The notes under the pieces: generated by a model | Told to the model about the DNA's origin: nothing | Database searches by the model: none | Seen by the model: the letters and a program-made list of their open reading frames with translations, nothing else | NCBI RefSeq assembly: GCF_000733295.1 | Contig: NZ_JPMI01000216.1 | Span: 1-64,000, forward strand | Origin: Archangium violaceum Cb vi76 | GTDB taxonomy: Bacteria > Myxococcota > Myxococcia > Myxococcales > Myxococcaceae | DNA length: 64,000 nt | Direction: 5' to 3' | Program-made: the position numbers and the translations under genes | Shown here: in pieces, positions 23,257 through 34,114 of the stretch | Numbering within the stretch: position 1 is the first letter of the stretch | Layout: the number at the start of each line of letters is the position of its first letter

Positions 23257-25566
23257 ATGGCTGATGACAAGAACCCGAAGTCCCCGGGCACGGATGTGCC
23301 TCCCTCCGGCCAGGCCCGCCCGGTGTCTCCCCAGGGCAGCCCGAGGGCTCCCACTCCGCCGCCCACCACGGCCCCCCGTGCTGCGCCTGCCCGTCCCGCG
23401 ACTCCTCCAGGTTCGAATCCAGGTTCGAACGTCGTCCGGCCGGCGGCTCCGGCTCCGCAGGCGGCTGGCCAGGGCACTCCGCCACCTTCGGGGACGGGCC
23501 CCGCGCGTGGCGGGCCCGCTCGTCCACCGCAGCCGGCTCCCGCGAAGGCCGGGTCACCTCCAGCGGCGGACGGGGCTCGCGGCGAGCGTGCTCGTCCCGC
23601 CACGCCTGTGGAGCAGAGGGCGCCACCGGTTCCGGAGAAGGACGTTCCGGCCAATGAAGTCATCCGGGAGCTCCCAGAGGATGTGCTCGGAGCGCTCGAA
23701 GAGCTTCAGCGCGAAGCCAACGAGGTGACCGCGAAGCTGGATCCCGAGCTCGAGGGGGCGGTGGGCTTCACCCACTTCGACACCGCGTCGAGCCAGGACA
23801 ACCTCGTCACCGTCCTGATGACCCGGAACGATCTCCACCAGCTGGCCTCCCAGACGCTCGTGCGGGTGAAGTCCAAGGAGGACAAGCGCGTCTACCTGGG
23901 CCTGGTGGTGCGCGGTCCCTTCGCCGAGCCCGATGCCGTCTCCGCCAACTCCACCATCGCCGTGGGCGTGGTGGTCCAGGGCAAGAAGCTCACCTATACC
24001 TTCGACTACCACGGGCGCGCGGAGATCGAGATCCTCGGCGAGGAGCTCGAAGGCGGGAAGCTGGTTCCTCCGGGCCGCCGGCCCCGGCCGAAGAGCCCCG
24101 TCTTCCTCCTCGATGAAGCGGAGAGCGAGCGTGTCCTCGGCATGAAGGGGAACCTGTGTCTGGGAATGGTGGTGGGCTACAAGAACATGGAAGCCCGCTT
24201 CGACCCCATGGACAAGTCCGTCCTGCCTCGTCACACGGGCATCATCGGAACGACGGGTGGAGGCAAGTCCACGACCGTCGCGACGCTCATCCATCGGGCG
24301 CAGAAGGCGGGAATCGCCACCATCGTCTTCGACGTGGAGGGGGAATACACGCATGTGGACAAGCCCACCGAGGACCCGGCGATGGGCGAGGCGCTCAGGC
24401 GCCGCAAGCAGCAGCCCGAGGGCGTGAAGGAACTGCACATCCATCACCTGATGGGCCGGGACAGCCGCAATCCCAGGCACAGGAACCTGCACCCCTTCGC
24501 GTTGAACTTCTCGAGCCTCTCGCCCTACGCCATCTCGGAGATCCTCGGCCTGTCCGAAGCCCAGCAGGAGCGCTTCCACAAGGCCTATGACGTCACGAAG
24601 CTGTTGCTGGAGGAACTGGGCATCTATCCGAAGACGGCCGAGGAGCGTCAGCAGGTGTTGGAGCTCGATGAGCTGTCGACGGGCTACCCGCGCATGACCA
24701 TCCAGCACCTCCTGGACGTCGTGAGCACCTACATCTACAGCCTGAGTGACGAGGGGAAGGCGGAGACCCGGAGCCGCTCGAAGTCCTCGTCCCGGAAGGC
24801 GAGCAGCTCGTCGGAAGCGGGTGAGGGCGCCGAGGCCGAGGAGCCGGTCCAGCCGAGCATTCCCCCGCTGTACAGCGAGTTCAAGCACCACTTCGGCCGG
24901 GTCATGGGCCGGGTGATGGCGCATGCGAGCCGGAACGAGATCAGCTGGAAGGCGCTGGCCAGCAAGCTCCACTCCCTGCGCCGCCTCAAGCTGTTCGATG
25001 TCGGCTCGGCGCCCGGCGTGGACTACGGCTCGATGCTGACCCCCGGGCGGGTGTCGGTGATCGACCTGTCCGATACGGACTCACCCCAGCTCAACAACCT
25101 CGTCATCGCGGACATCCTCCGCGGGCTCCAGGAGACGCAGGAGGCGCGCTACCAACGGGCCAGTGAGCAGGGACGGTCCGTCACGCCGGTGCTCATCATC
25201 ATCGAGGAGGCGCACGAGTTCCTGTCGGCCAGCCGTATCTCGCAGATGCCCGTGCTGTTCGAGCAGGTGGCCCGGATCGCCAAGCGTGGCCGCAAGCGGT
25301 GGCTGGGGCTCGTCTTCGTCACCCAGTTGCCCCAGCACCTTCCCAGCGAGGTGCTGGGCCTGCTCAACAACTTCATCATCCACAAGATCACGGACAGCGC
25401 GGTCATCTCCCGGATGCAGAAGACCGCGGGCACCATCGACGAGAGCCTCTGGAACAAGGTGTCCAGTCTCGCGCCCGGACAGGCGCTCGTCTCGTTCAGC
25501 AGTTTCACCCGGCCGTTGATGGTCGCGGTGGACCCGGCCCCGGTGAAGCGGCTGCTCGTGGAGTAG
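23257..25566 (+). CDS. herA: HerA-like DNA-translocating ATPase (DUF87) with Pro-rich N-terminus
   Basis: 769 residues. The first ~130 are Pro/Ala-rich and probably disordered. A HAS-barrel-like domain follows (about 145-310), then the ATPase: Walker A GTTGGGKSTT near residue 332, Walker B VLIIIEEAHEFL near 650, a sensor region GLVFVTQLPQHLPSEV, and HerA-style FIIHKITDSAVISRMQ near the end. A charged Ser/Arg insert (RSRSKSSSRKASSSSEA, about 508-530) interrupts the domain. HerA hexamers pump DNA and work with a nuclease in end resection, or in defence systems with SIR2 or DUF4297 effectors. Here the partner would be the NurA-like protein upstream. Confidence 0.88.
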   Translation: MADDKNPKSPGTDVPPSGQARPVSPQGSPRAPTPPPTTAPRAAPARPATPPGSNPGSNVVRPAAPAPQAAGQGTPPPSGTGPARGGPARPPQPAPAKAGSPPAADGARGERARPATPVEQRAPPVPEKDVPANEVIRELPEDVLGALEELQREANEVTAKLDPELEGAVGFTHFDTASSQDNLVTVLMTRNDLHQLASQTLVRVKSKEDKRVYLGLVVRGPFAEPDAVSANSTIAVGVVVQGKKLTYTFDYHGRAEIEILGEELEGGKLVPPGRRPRPKSPVFLLDEAESERVLGMKGNLCLGMVVGYKNMEARFDPMDKSVLPRHTGIIGTTGGGKSTTVATLIHRAQKAGIATIVFDVEGEYTHVDKPTEDPAMGEALRRRKQQPEGVKELHIHHLMGRDSRNPRHRNLHPFALNFSSLSPYAISEILGLSEAQQERFHKAYDVTKLLLEELGIYPKTAEERQQVLELDELSTGYPRMTIQHLLDVVSTYIYSLSDEGKAETRSRSKSSSRKASSSSEAGEGAEAEEPVQPSIPPLYSEFKHHFGRVMGRVMAHASRNEISWKALASKLHSLRRLKLFDVGSAPGVDYGSMLTPGRVSVIDLSDTDSPQLNNLVIADILRGLQETQEARYQRASEQGRSVTPVLIIIEEAHEFLSASRISQMPVLFEQVARIAKRGRKRWLGLVFVTQLPQHLPSEVLGLLNNFIIHKITDSAVISRMQKTAGTIDESLWNKVSSLAPGQALVSFSSFTRPLMVAVDPAPVKRLLVE

Positions 25567-25585
25567 CCGGGGAGGGGAGGGCTTC

Positions 25586-25601
25586 TACCACCTGGGGGGG
25601 A
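25586..25601 (+). promoter_or_regulatory. Lux-box-like palindrome E
   Basis: TACCACCTGGGGGGGA followed by GAGACCGGG, 68 bases upstream of the LuxR start at 25670. The left arm and the AGAC-CGG tail match box D; the right arm is degraded. It lies just after the HerA stop. Confidence 0.5.
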
Positions 25602-25669
25602 GAGACCGGGGTCTTCTCGGAGTCCATCATCGGACACACCCTTTGAATGGACTCCGAGGAGGAACATGC

Positions 25670-26758
25670 ATGAACCTGGACTCGCGCGAGCGGGCGCTCA
25701 CCTTGGAGTTGAAGGAGGCACTGGCCAGCTCCCTGGAGCTTCCGGTGGTGCTGTCCCGGATGGAGGGCGCGCTGTTCCAACTGCTTCCGGCGGAGCACGC
25801 GGCCTGGTGCGTGTCCAATCAGGTCCGTCCCGCGGGTTATGAGTGGGTGACCACGGGCAGGCTGGCCGCGTTCATGGACCGGTATCGGGAGGTGGCGGGC
25901 GGCGACTTCGTGGCCGGCTCGGTGTCACACCTGCCCAACGTGGTGTTCCGGGACTCGGAGATGGTTCCGCGCGAGGTGTTGGTGCGCAGCCCGCCCTACC
26001 TGCTCTGCCGTGAGCTACACACCCCCTTGGAGCGCGTCATGTCGGTGCGGCTGGACATGAGACAGGGCTGGCACGGGGGATTGACGCTCTACCGCGAGCG
26101 CTCCCTGGAATTCTCCGAGCGCGAACGGGAGCTCCTGCAAGGGTTGACGCCCTTCCTGGCGCGGACGATTCGCAACTGCCGGAAGCTCGGCGGCAGGGTG
26201 ATGGGCAGACGGTTCCCGGAGTCGCTCCTGCGCCAACGCGACCTGGAGTGCATCGTCCTGACCCCAGCCTTCTCTGAGGTTCAGCGCACGGCCCGGGTCA
26301 CCGCGTTGCTGGAGGAGTGGTTCTCTCCCTCCGAGCGGGGTCCCTCGGGTCTCCCTCGCGAGTGGTTGGCGCAATTGGTGTGGCTCGAGCGCATGGAGGG
26401 CGCCGGTGCGTTCGGGTTGGACACCTGGGAGGGTGCTCGCGGGGAGCGGAGATTGAGGGTGACGTTCATCCGGCTGCCGCAGCAGGAGGGCCAGCGGCCG
26501 TGGATGGTGGTGCTCGATGAGTTCTCCTCTTCGCTCTCCGTTCCCGCGGTCTGGCGGCAGGAACTCACCCGGCGTGAGGTCGAGATCGTCGGCTACGTGC
26601 TCCAGAACTGGCTCTATGAGTCCATCGCCGCGCGCTTGAACATCAAGCCGTACACGATGAACACGCACGTGAGGAACATCCGCAAGAAGCTGAAGGCGGA
26701 GAACCGTTCGGAGCTCATCTCCAAGGCCGCGCTCCTCTTGCTGGAGGAACGGCAATAA
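25670..26758 (+). CDS. LuxR-family regulator with GAF-like domain (paralogue of 16585)
   Basis: 362 residues from ATG 25670 (GAGGAGG upstream; ATG 25666 is out of frame). It shares the architecture and many residues of the regulator at 16585: LDSRERALTLELKEALASSL at the start, LERVMSVRLDMRQGWHGGLT in the sensory domain, and a C-terminal LuxR HTH (LTRREVEIVGYVLQNWLYES, NTHVRNIRKKLKAENRSELI). The HTH recognition helix differs from that of the first paralogue, so target preference may differ. It follows the HerA gene by 103 bases with box E between them, so it probably has its own promoter. Confidence 0.87.
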   Translation: MNLDSRERALTLELKEALASSLELPVVLSRMEGALFQLLPAEHAAWCVSNQVRPAGYEWVTTGRLAAFMDRYREVAGGDFVAGSVSHLPNVVFRDSEMVPREVLVRSPPYLLCRELHTPLERVMSVRLDMRQGWHGGLTLYRERSLEFSERERELLQGLTPFLARTIRNCRKLGGRVMGRRFPESLLRQRDLECIVLTPAFSEVQRTARVTALLEEWFSPSERGPSGLPREWLAQLVWLERMEGAGAFGLDTWEGARGERRLRVTFIRLPQQEGQRPWMVVLDEFSSSLSVPAVWRQELTRREVEIVGYVLQNWLYESIAARLNIKPYTMNTHVRNIRKKLKAENRSELISKAALLLLEERQ

Positions 26759-26772
26759 GCGCCTGTCCGGGT

Positions 26773-26814
26773 GGCGTGGGCAAGTGGGCGGTCCACTGCC
26801 CACCGGCCCACGCC
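26773..26814. terminator. Nested hairpin terminator between convergent genes
   Basis: A perfect 9-bp outer stem GGCGTGGGC (26773-26781) / GCCCACGCC (26806-26814) encloses a 6-bp stem GTGGGC (26784-26789) / GCCCAC (26798-26803). It lies between the LuxR gene and the convergent lipoprotein gene; there is no clear U tract. Confidence 0.7.
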
Positions 26815-26830
26815 CATTCGGAAGCCGCCG

Positions 26831-27466
26831 TCAGGGCTGCTTCTGCAACTGGACGGTCATGGACGTCATCCCGCCCGAGGCGTTGAGGGTGAACGCGCCC
26901 GCGGTGAGGTGCGCCTCGGTGAGCCGCACCGCCAGGGAGTCGGTGATGGTGTCATTGCTGCTGAAGTCGATATCCCAGAGCTGGAACACCCACGGCTCGG
27001 CCAGCAACTGGCTCGCCTTCGCGGTGCAGCCCCCGGAGGTCCAGGCCGGGGTGTAGCTCTCCACCTCGGGAGTCTCGGTGGAGGTGGTGGAGCCCGGACA
27101 CCGCATCGCGACGACGACATCCGGTGCGGAGCCATCTCCATCCCAGGAGGTGCCATTGTCGCTGGAGGCGATACGGGCCGAGGTGGGCTGCACGCGCCAG
27201 ACGCTGTTCGGATCCACGCCGCACGTCTGATCCGTCCGGCACACCTGGGCGGAGCCACAGGCCGAGCACGTGGCCCCCGCCTTGCCGCAGGCGGAGGCGG
27301 TGTTGCCCGTCTGGCAGACATTGTTGAAGCAGCAGCCCGCGCAGTTCGAGGCGCTGCACTTCTGCTCGGTGCCGCCTCCTCCCGGGGTTCCTGGCGTGTC
27401 GTCATCACCGCCGCAGCCAGTCAGGATGGACAGCGCGAGGACGGCCCCTGCGAAAAACCTGTTCAT
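26831..27466 (-). CDS. Cys-rich lipoprotein with C2/jelly-roll-like C-terminal domain
   Basis: 211 residues from ATG 27466; the longer frame to 27841 overlaps the Rrf2 promoter and lacks a signal. The lipobox is ILTGC after a hydrophobic core. A Gly/Asp/Pro linker is followed by a Cys-knot-like segment (CSASNCAGCCFNNVC, CGKAGATCSACGSAQVC) common in myxobacterial surface proteins. The last ~120 residues are rich in Asp and aromatic residues (WDGDGSAPDVVVAMRC, WVFQLWDIDFSSNDTITDSL) and resemble a C2-like calcium-binding beta-sandwich. Box D lies 144 bases upstream in the correct orientation, so it may be an output of the local LuxR regulon. Confidence 0.82.
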   Translation of the reverse strand: MNRFFAGAVLALSILTGCGGDDDTPGTPGGGGTEQKCSASNCAGCCFNNVCQTGNTASACGKAGATCSACGSAQVCRTDQTCGVDPNSVWRVQPTSARIASSDNGTSWDGDGSAPDVVVAMRCPGSTTSTETPEVESYTPAWTSGGCTAKASQLLAEPWVFQLWDIDFSSNDTITDSLAVRLTEAHLTAGAFTLNASGGMTSMTVQLQKQP

Positions 27467-27610
27467 GTCTTCTCGATGGAAGGGGAGGGTGCTCGAAGTG
27501 GGGAACGGCGCCGGGACGGACCTCTCCCCCTCTCGAAGGCCCGTCCCGGGACGCACCAGCCAGGGCCAGCGGTCGCCGCGCAAGATGCGCCAGGGCGGAC
27601 ACCGTGTCTG

Positions 27611-27626
27611 TACCTCGCAGGTGGTA
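27611..27626 (-). promoter_or_regulatory. Lux-box-like palindrome D
   Basis: On the minus strand it reads TACCACCTGCGAGGTA followed by CAGACACGG. It lies 144 bases upstream of the Cys-rich lipoprotein start, in the same orientation to its gene as boxes A, B, C and E. Confidence 0.58.
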
Positions 27627-27742
27627 TTCCAGGCGGTCGTCCTCTCCGCGCCGCGAGCAGGGCAAGGGGCCTCTCGCGGGCCTTCACTCCCAGTCGCCGG
27701 GTAACCAGCACGCCGGGCGCTGACGGCACGATTTTTAATGCG

Positions 27743-27755
27743 GACCAACTTAGTC
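27743..27755 (+). promoter_or_regulatory. IscR-like (Rrf2) operator of the suf operon
   Basis: GACCAACTTAGTC matches the core of the E. coli IscR type 1 consensus (GAC-T-R-WWW-Y-AGTC) at 11 of 13 positions. It lies in an AT-rich stretch 69 bases upstream of the Rrf2 start. The adjacent Rrf2 protein is the likely binder and would repress when its cluster is loaded; this is inferred. Confidence 0.55.
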
Positions 27756-27824
27756 CTGTTTAAAGAGCCACCACGCACAGGTGCCTCCACAACTGGGGGC
27801 ACCGGATGGCTGGAGAGATTCCAA

Positions 27825-28333
27825 ATGCTCCGGATGAGCAAGATGACCGACTACGGCATCGTGCTGCTGACCGAGCTGGCGCGCGCCGGGAGTGAGACGC
27901 GCACGGCGAGGGAGTTGGCGGCCGGTACCGGTGTGCCCCTGCCCTCGGTGAGCAAGGTGCTCAAGGGGCTGCAGGGTGCCGGCCTGCTGGTGTCGCACCG
28001 CGGCGCGAGTGGCGGCTATGGCCTGTCCCGGCCCGCCGAGCACATCCCCCTCACGGAGATCATCTCCGCGCTCGAGGGCCCCGTCTCCCTCACCGAGTGT
28101 GGAGCCCAGGGGGGCCATGCGCCCACCGGGACCTGCGAGCTGGAGACGGTGTGCCGGGTGCGCGGCCATTGGCGCGTCATCAACCGCACCATCCAGGACG
28201 CGCTCGGGCGGCTGACGCTGGCGGACCTGTGCGCGCCGGTGCCGCGTCTGGTGGGCCTCGGGGTGCCCGCCCGCCCGGCCGCTCCCGCCCAGAACCCGAA
28301 CCCCATCCCCACCACGGCCGGAGGTGCCCACTC

Positions 28334-28337
<4 letters not shown>
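27825..28337 (+). CDS. Rrf2-family Fe-S-sensing regulator of the suf operon
   Basis: 170 residues from ATG 27825 (GGAGAG eight bases upstream). The winged HTH is at residues 3-65 ([50 protein letters not shown]). Three cysteines in the typical Rrf2 region ([15 protein letters not shown]) would hold an Fe-S cluster, as in IscR and SufR. A Pro/Ala tail of ~30 residues is non-conserved. Its stop overlaps the sufB start (ATGA), so it leads the suf operon and probably autoregulates through the site at 27743-27755. Confidence 0.92.
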
Positions 28338-30539
<2,202 letters not shown>

Positions 30540-30543
<4 letters not shown>

Positions 30544-31865
30544 CGGACGTGGGGCTCCAGCACTACCTCGATCTGGCCGAGCGCTTCCAGGCGGAGCGGG
30601 CGGCGGGTGCCCCGGCGTGGCTGCGGGCCTTCCGGCAGGAGGGCATCGCGCAGCTGGCGCGCCAGGGTTTCCCCACGTCGAAGCTCGAGGACTGGAAGTA
30701 CACGAACGTGTCGCCCATCTCCGGCCAGTCCTTCAGCCCGGTGCGCACCGTGCACGAGGCGGGGGTGGAGGCGGCGGTGGCGCGGCTGGCGCTCCCGGGG
30801 ACGGGGCCCCTGCTGGTGTTCGTGGATGGCTGGTATGTCCGGGAGCTGTCTCGGCTGGAGGGGCTGCCCGCGGGCCTCACGGTGCGCAGCCTGCGCGAGG
30901 CGCTGCAGGATGGCGAGCCGCTGGAGGCGCTGGTGGGCAGCCGGGCGCGCGCGGACGCCAGTGCCTTCACCGCGCTCAACGCGGCGCTGCTGGAGGAGGG
31001 CGCGGTGGTGCGGGTGGCGCCGGGCACGGTGTGTCCCGAGCCCGTGCAGTTCCTCTTCCTCTCGCGCGGTGACACGCACGTGGCGCTGGCCAGCCCCCGG
31101 GTGGTGGTGCGGGCCGGGGACAACAGCGAGCTCACGCTGGTGGAGAGCTACGTGGGCGCGGCGCCGGGTGTCTCCTTCACCAACGCGGTGACGGAGGTGG
31201 TGCTGGGCACCGGGGCGCGGGTCACGCACCTCAAGCTGCAGGCCGAGTCGGAGACGGCCTTCCACATCGGTGGCCTGCACGCGGAGCTGGGGCGGGACAG
31301 CCGCTTCGCCTCGCACATCATCTCCCTGGGCGGGGCTCTCGCGCGCAACGAGGTGCATTCCGTTTTCGGCGCGGAGGGCGGCGAGTGCACCCTGCAGGGC
31401 CTGTACGTGGGCCACGGAACGCAGCACCTGGACAACTGGACGAACCTGGACCACGCGCACCCGCGCTGCTCCAGCCGCGAGCTGTACAAGGGCGTGCTGG
31501 ACGACAAGGCACGTGGCACCTTCCACGGCAAGGTGCTGGTGCGCCCGGACGCGCAGCAGACGGACTCGCGCCAGTCCAACCGCAACCTCCTGCTCTCGGA
31601 GGCGGCGATGGCGGACGCGCGGCCGCAGTTGGAGATCCTCGCGGATGACGTGAAGTGCGCGCACGGCGCGACGGTGGGCCGGCTGGACGAGCAGGCGCTC
31701 TTCTACCTGCGCTCGCGCGGCATCTCCCGGGCGGAGGCGGAGTCGCTGCTGACGCACGCCTTCGCCAAAGAGGTGGTGGGCGCTGTTCCCCTGGCGTCGC
31801 TGAGGGATCAGGTGGAGGCGCTGCTGGCGCGCAAGCTCCCGGGAGCGAAGGAGGGAAGGGCATGA
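30540..31865 (+). CDS. sufD: Fe-S assembly scaffold subunit SufD
   Basis: 441 residues from GTG 30540, which overlaps the sufC TGA (GTGA). SufD landmarks are FPTSKLEDWKYTNVSPI near residue 50, LLVFVDGWYVRELS, and the C-terminal core NWTNLDHAHPRCSSRELYKG, RQSNRNLLLSEAAMADARPQ, LEILADDVKCAHGATVGRLD, FYLRSRGISRAEAESLLTHA. It pairs with SufB and helps iron acquisition by the scaffold. The family-conserved Cys/His region near VKCAHGATVG is intact. Confidence 0.97.
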
Positions 31866-33091
31866 GCGGGGCACCTTTCGACGTGGCGCGAGTCCGCGCG
31901 GACTTCCCCATCCTCCACCAGGAGGTGCGGGGCCGGCCGCTGGTGTACCTGGACAGCGCGGCGACGACACAGAAGCCCCAGGCCGTCATCGACGCCCTGG
32001 TGCGCTACTACACGCACGACAACGCCAACGTGCACCGCGGCGTGCACGCGCTCTCGGAGCGTTCCACGCAGGCCTACGAGGGCGCTCGCGAGCGGATCCG
32101 CGAGTTCATCAACGCGCGCGACACGAAGGAGATCATCTTCGTGCGCGGCTGCACCGAGGCCATCAACCTGGTGGCGCAGTCGTTCGGCCGCAGCAAGGTG
32201 GGCCCCGGTGACGAGGTGCTCATCACCGCCATGGAGCACCACTCGGACATCGTGCCCTGGCAGATGCTCTGCCAGCAGGTGGGTGCCACGCTGAAGATGC
32301 TCCCGGTGGATGAGCGGGGAGACCTGCGGCTGGAGCAGCTCGAGGCGAACCTGACGGAGCGCACGCGGCTGCTCGCGGTGACGCACGTGTCCAACGCGCT
32401 GGGGACGGTGAATCCGGTGCGCGACATCGTCAAGCGGGCCCACGCGAAGGGCGTGCCGGTGCTGGTGGATGGGGCTCAGGCGCTGGCGCACTTCCGGGTG
32501 GACGTGCAGGACCTGGACTGCGACTTCTACGCCTTCTCCGGCCACAAGATGTTCGGGCCCACGGGCATCGGCGTGCTGTACGGCAAGGCCTCGGTGCTGG
32601 AGTCGATGCCGCCGTGGCAGGGCGGCGGGGACATGATCCTCACCGTGACGATGGAGAAGACGGTCTACAACCGGCTGCCGTACCGCTTCGAGGCGGGCAC
32701 TCCGGACATCTCGGGCGCGATCGGGCTGGCGGCGGCGATGGACTACCTCGACACGGTGGGGCTGGACGCCATCTCGGCGCACGACCAGGAACTGCTGGAG
32801 TACGGGACGCGGGCGCTGGAGGGCGTGCCGGGGCTGAGGCTGTTCAGCCGGGCGCGGGAGCGCTCCGGGGTGTTGTCCTTCCTCATGGAGGACGTGCACG
32901 CGCACGACGTGGGCACCATCCTGGACCGGGAGGGCGTGGCCATCCGGGCGGGGCACCACTGCGCGCAGCCGTTGCTGTCGTGCTTCGGGGTGGCGGCCAC
33001 GGTGCGGGCGTCGTTGGCCATGTACAACACGCACGAGGACATCGACGCGCTGGTGCGTGGGCTGCACAAGGTGCGGGAGGTGTTCGCGTGA
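31862..33091 (+). CDS. sufS: Cysteine desulfurase SufS
   Basis: 409 residues. It is a class V PLP aminotransferase of the SufS group: YLDSAATTQKPQAVIDAL and HRGVHALSERST at the start, the EHHSDIVPWQ stretch, the PLP lysine in YAFSGHKMFGPTGIGVLYG, and the sulfur-accepting cysteine in IRAGHHCAQPLLSCFGV. It converts cysteine to alanine and passes persulfide sulfur to SufU. The next gene being sufU supports the SufS-SufU type of system rather than SufS-SufE. It overlaps both neighbours (ATGA in front, GTGA behind). Confidence 0.98.
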   Translation: MSGAPFDVARVRADFPILHQEVRGRPLVYLDSAATTQKPQAVIDALVRYYTHDNANVHRGVHALSERSTQAYEGARERIREFINARDTKEIIFVRGCTEAINLVAQSFGRSKVGPGDEVLITAMEHHSDIVPWQMLCQQVGATLKMLPVDERGDLRLEQLEANLTERTRLLAVTHVSNALGTVNPVRDIVKRAHAKGVPVLVDGAQALAHFRVDVQDLDCDFYAFSGHKMFGPTGIGVLYGKASVLESMPPWQGGGDMILTVTMEKTVYNRLPYRFEAGTPDISGAIGLAAAMDYLDTVGLDAISAHDQELLEYGTRALEGVPGLRLFSRARERSGVLSFLMEDVHAHDVGTILDREGVAIRAGHHCAQPLLSCFGVAATVRASLAMYNTHEDIDALVRGLHKVREVFA

Positions 33092-33540
33092 GCTCGGACC
33101 TGCAGGACCTGTATCAAGAGGTGGTGCTGGAGCACGGCAAGCGTCCGCGCAACTTCCGCGAGGTGGAGGGCGCCAACCGGCGGGCGGACGGTTACAACCC
33201 GCTGTGTGGGGACCAGCTCACGGTGACGCTGCGGATGGACGGCGACGTCATCAAGGACGTGGGCTTCGTGGGGCAGGGGTGTGCCATCTCCCGGGCCTCG
33301 GCGTCGCTGATGACGGGGGCGGTGAAGGAGCTGTCCCGGGCGGACGCGGAGCGGCTCTTCGAGCTGGTGCACAAGCTGGTGATGGAGGGCCCCGAGGGGT
33401 TGGACATGGAGGCACTGGGAAAGCTGGCGGTGCTGTCCGGGGTGAATGCGTTCCCGGCCAGGGTGAAGTGCGCGAGCCTCGCGTGGCATGCGCTGCGCGC
33501 GGCGCTCGAGGGCAAGGAGTCCTCGGTCTCGACGGAGTAG
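33088..33540 (+). CDS. sufU: Zinc-dependent sulfurtransferase SufU
   Basis: 150 residues from GTG 33088. The IscU-like fold carries the zinc ligands Cys in YNPLCGDQL, Cys in GFVGQGCAISRASASLM and Cys in ARVKCASLAW, plus the SufU-specific ~20-residue insertion (LVHKLVMEGPEGLDMEALG) absent from IscU. SufU accepts persulfide from SufS and hands it to SufB. The gene overlaps sufS and is followed by sufT 13 bases later. Confidence 0.96.
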   Translation: MSSDLQDLYQEVVLEHGKRPRNFREVEGANRRADGYNPLCGDQLTVTLRMDGDVIKDVGFVGQGCAISRASASLMTGAVKELSRADAERLFELVHKLVMEGPEGLDMEALGKLAVLSGVNAFPARVKCASLAWHALRAALEGKESSVSTE

Positions 33541-33553
33541 GGAGGAAGCTGGG

Positions 33554-34108
33554 ATGAGAGGATTGCTGACACCGCTCGCGCGCGACTGCGAAGTGACGAT
33601 GATTCCGAGCGGCGAGCGGGTGACGGTGCCCGCGGGCACCGAGGTGCGGGTGCTCCAGACGCTCGGCGGCAACGTGACCGTGCAGGGCGACTACGGGCAG
33701 CTCATGCGCATCGACGAGAAGGACGCCGAGGTGCTGGGCGCCGACTATCTCGCGCAGAACCCGAAGGCCGAGGAGCCCAAGGCCACCGAGGGCACGTTCG
33801 ACGAGGAGCGTGTCTGGGAGCAGCTGCGCACGGTGTACGACCCGGAGATTCCGGTGAACATCGTGGAGCTGGGACTGGTGTACGCGTGCAAGGCCACGCC
33901 GTTGCCGGAGGGCGGTCACCGGGTGGAGATTCAAATGACGGTGACGGCCCCGGGGTGCGGCATGGGGCCGGTGCTGGTGGATGACGTGCGCCAGAAGGTG
34001 ACGGGCCTGCCCGGGGTGAAGGAGGCGGACGTGCAGTTGGTGTGGGAGCCGCCCTGGGATCAGAGCCGCATGTCGGACGTGGCGCGGCTGCAACTCGGCT
34101 GGATGTAG
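33554..34108 (+). CDS. sufT: Fe-S assembly protein SufT (MIP18/DUF59 family)
   Basis: 184 residues from ATG 33554 (GGAGGAAG upstream). The N-terminal ~75 residues form a SufT-type beta-rich extension (GERVTVPAGTEVRVLQTLGG). The C-terminal DUF59 domain includes VYDPEIPVNIVELGLVYACK, QMTVTAPGCGMGPVLVDDV with the conserved Cys, and a WEPPWDQSRMSDVARLQLG end. SufT proteins help mature Fe-S enzymes under high cluster demand. It is the last gene of the suf operon; a hairpin-forming repeat follows. Confidence 0.95.
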   Translation: MRGLLTPLARDCEVTMIPSGERVTVPAGTEVRVLQTLGGNVTVQGDYGQLMRIDEKDAEVLGADYLAQNPKAEEPKATEGTFDEERVWEQLRTVYDPEIPVNIVELGLVYACKATPLPEGGHRVEIQMTVTAPGCGMGPVLVDDVRQKVTGLPGVKEADVQLVWEPPWDQSRMSDVARLQLGWM

Positions 34109-34114
34109 CCCCGT

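Larger units (their letters stand above)
27467..27824. other. Divergent intergenic region, lipoprotein / Rrf2-suf
   Basis: 358 bp without a gene of its own. It contains lux-box-like palindrome D (27611-27626) toward the lipoprotein and an IscR-like Fe-S operator (27743-27755) in an AT-rich stretch toward the Rrf2-suf operon. Open frames crossing it are extensions of the flanking genes. Confidence 0.7.
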
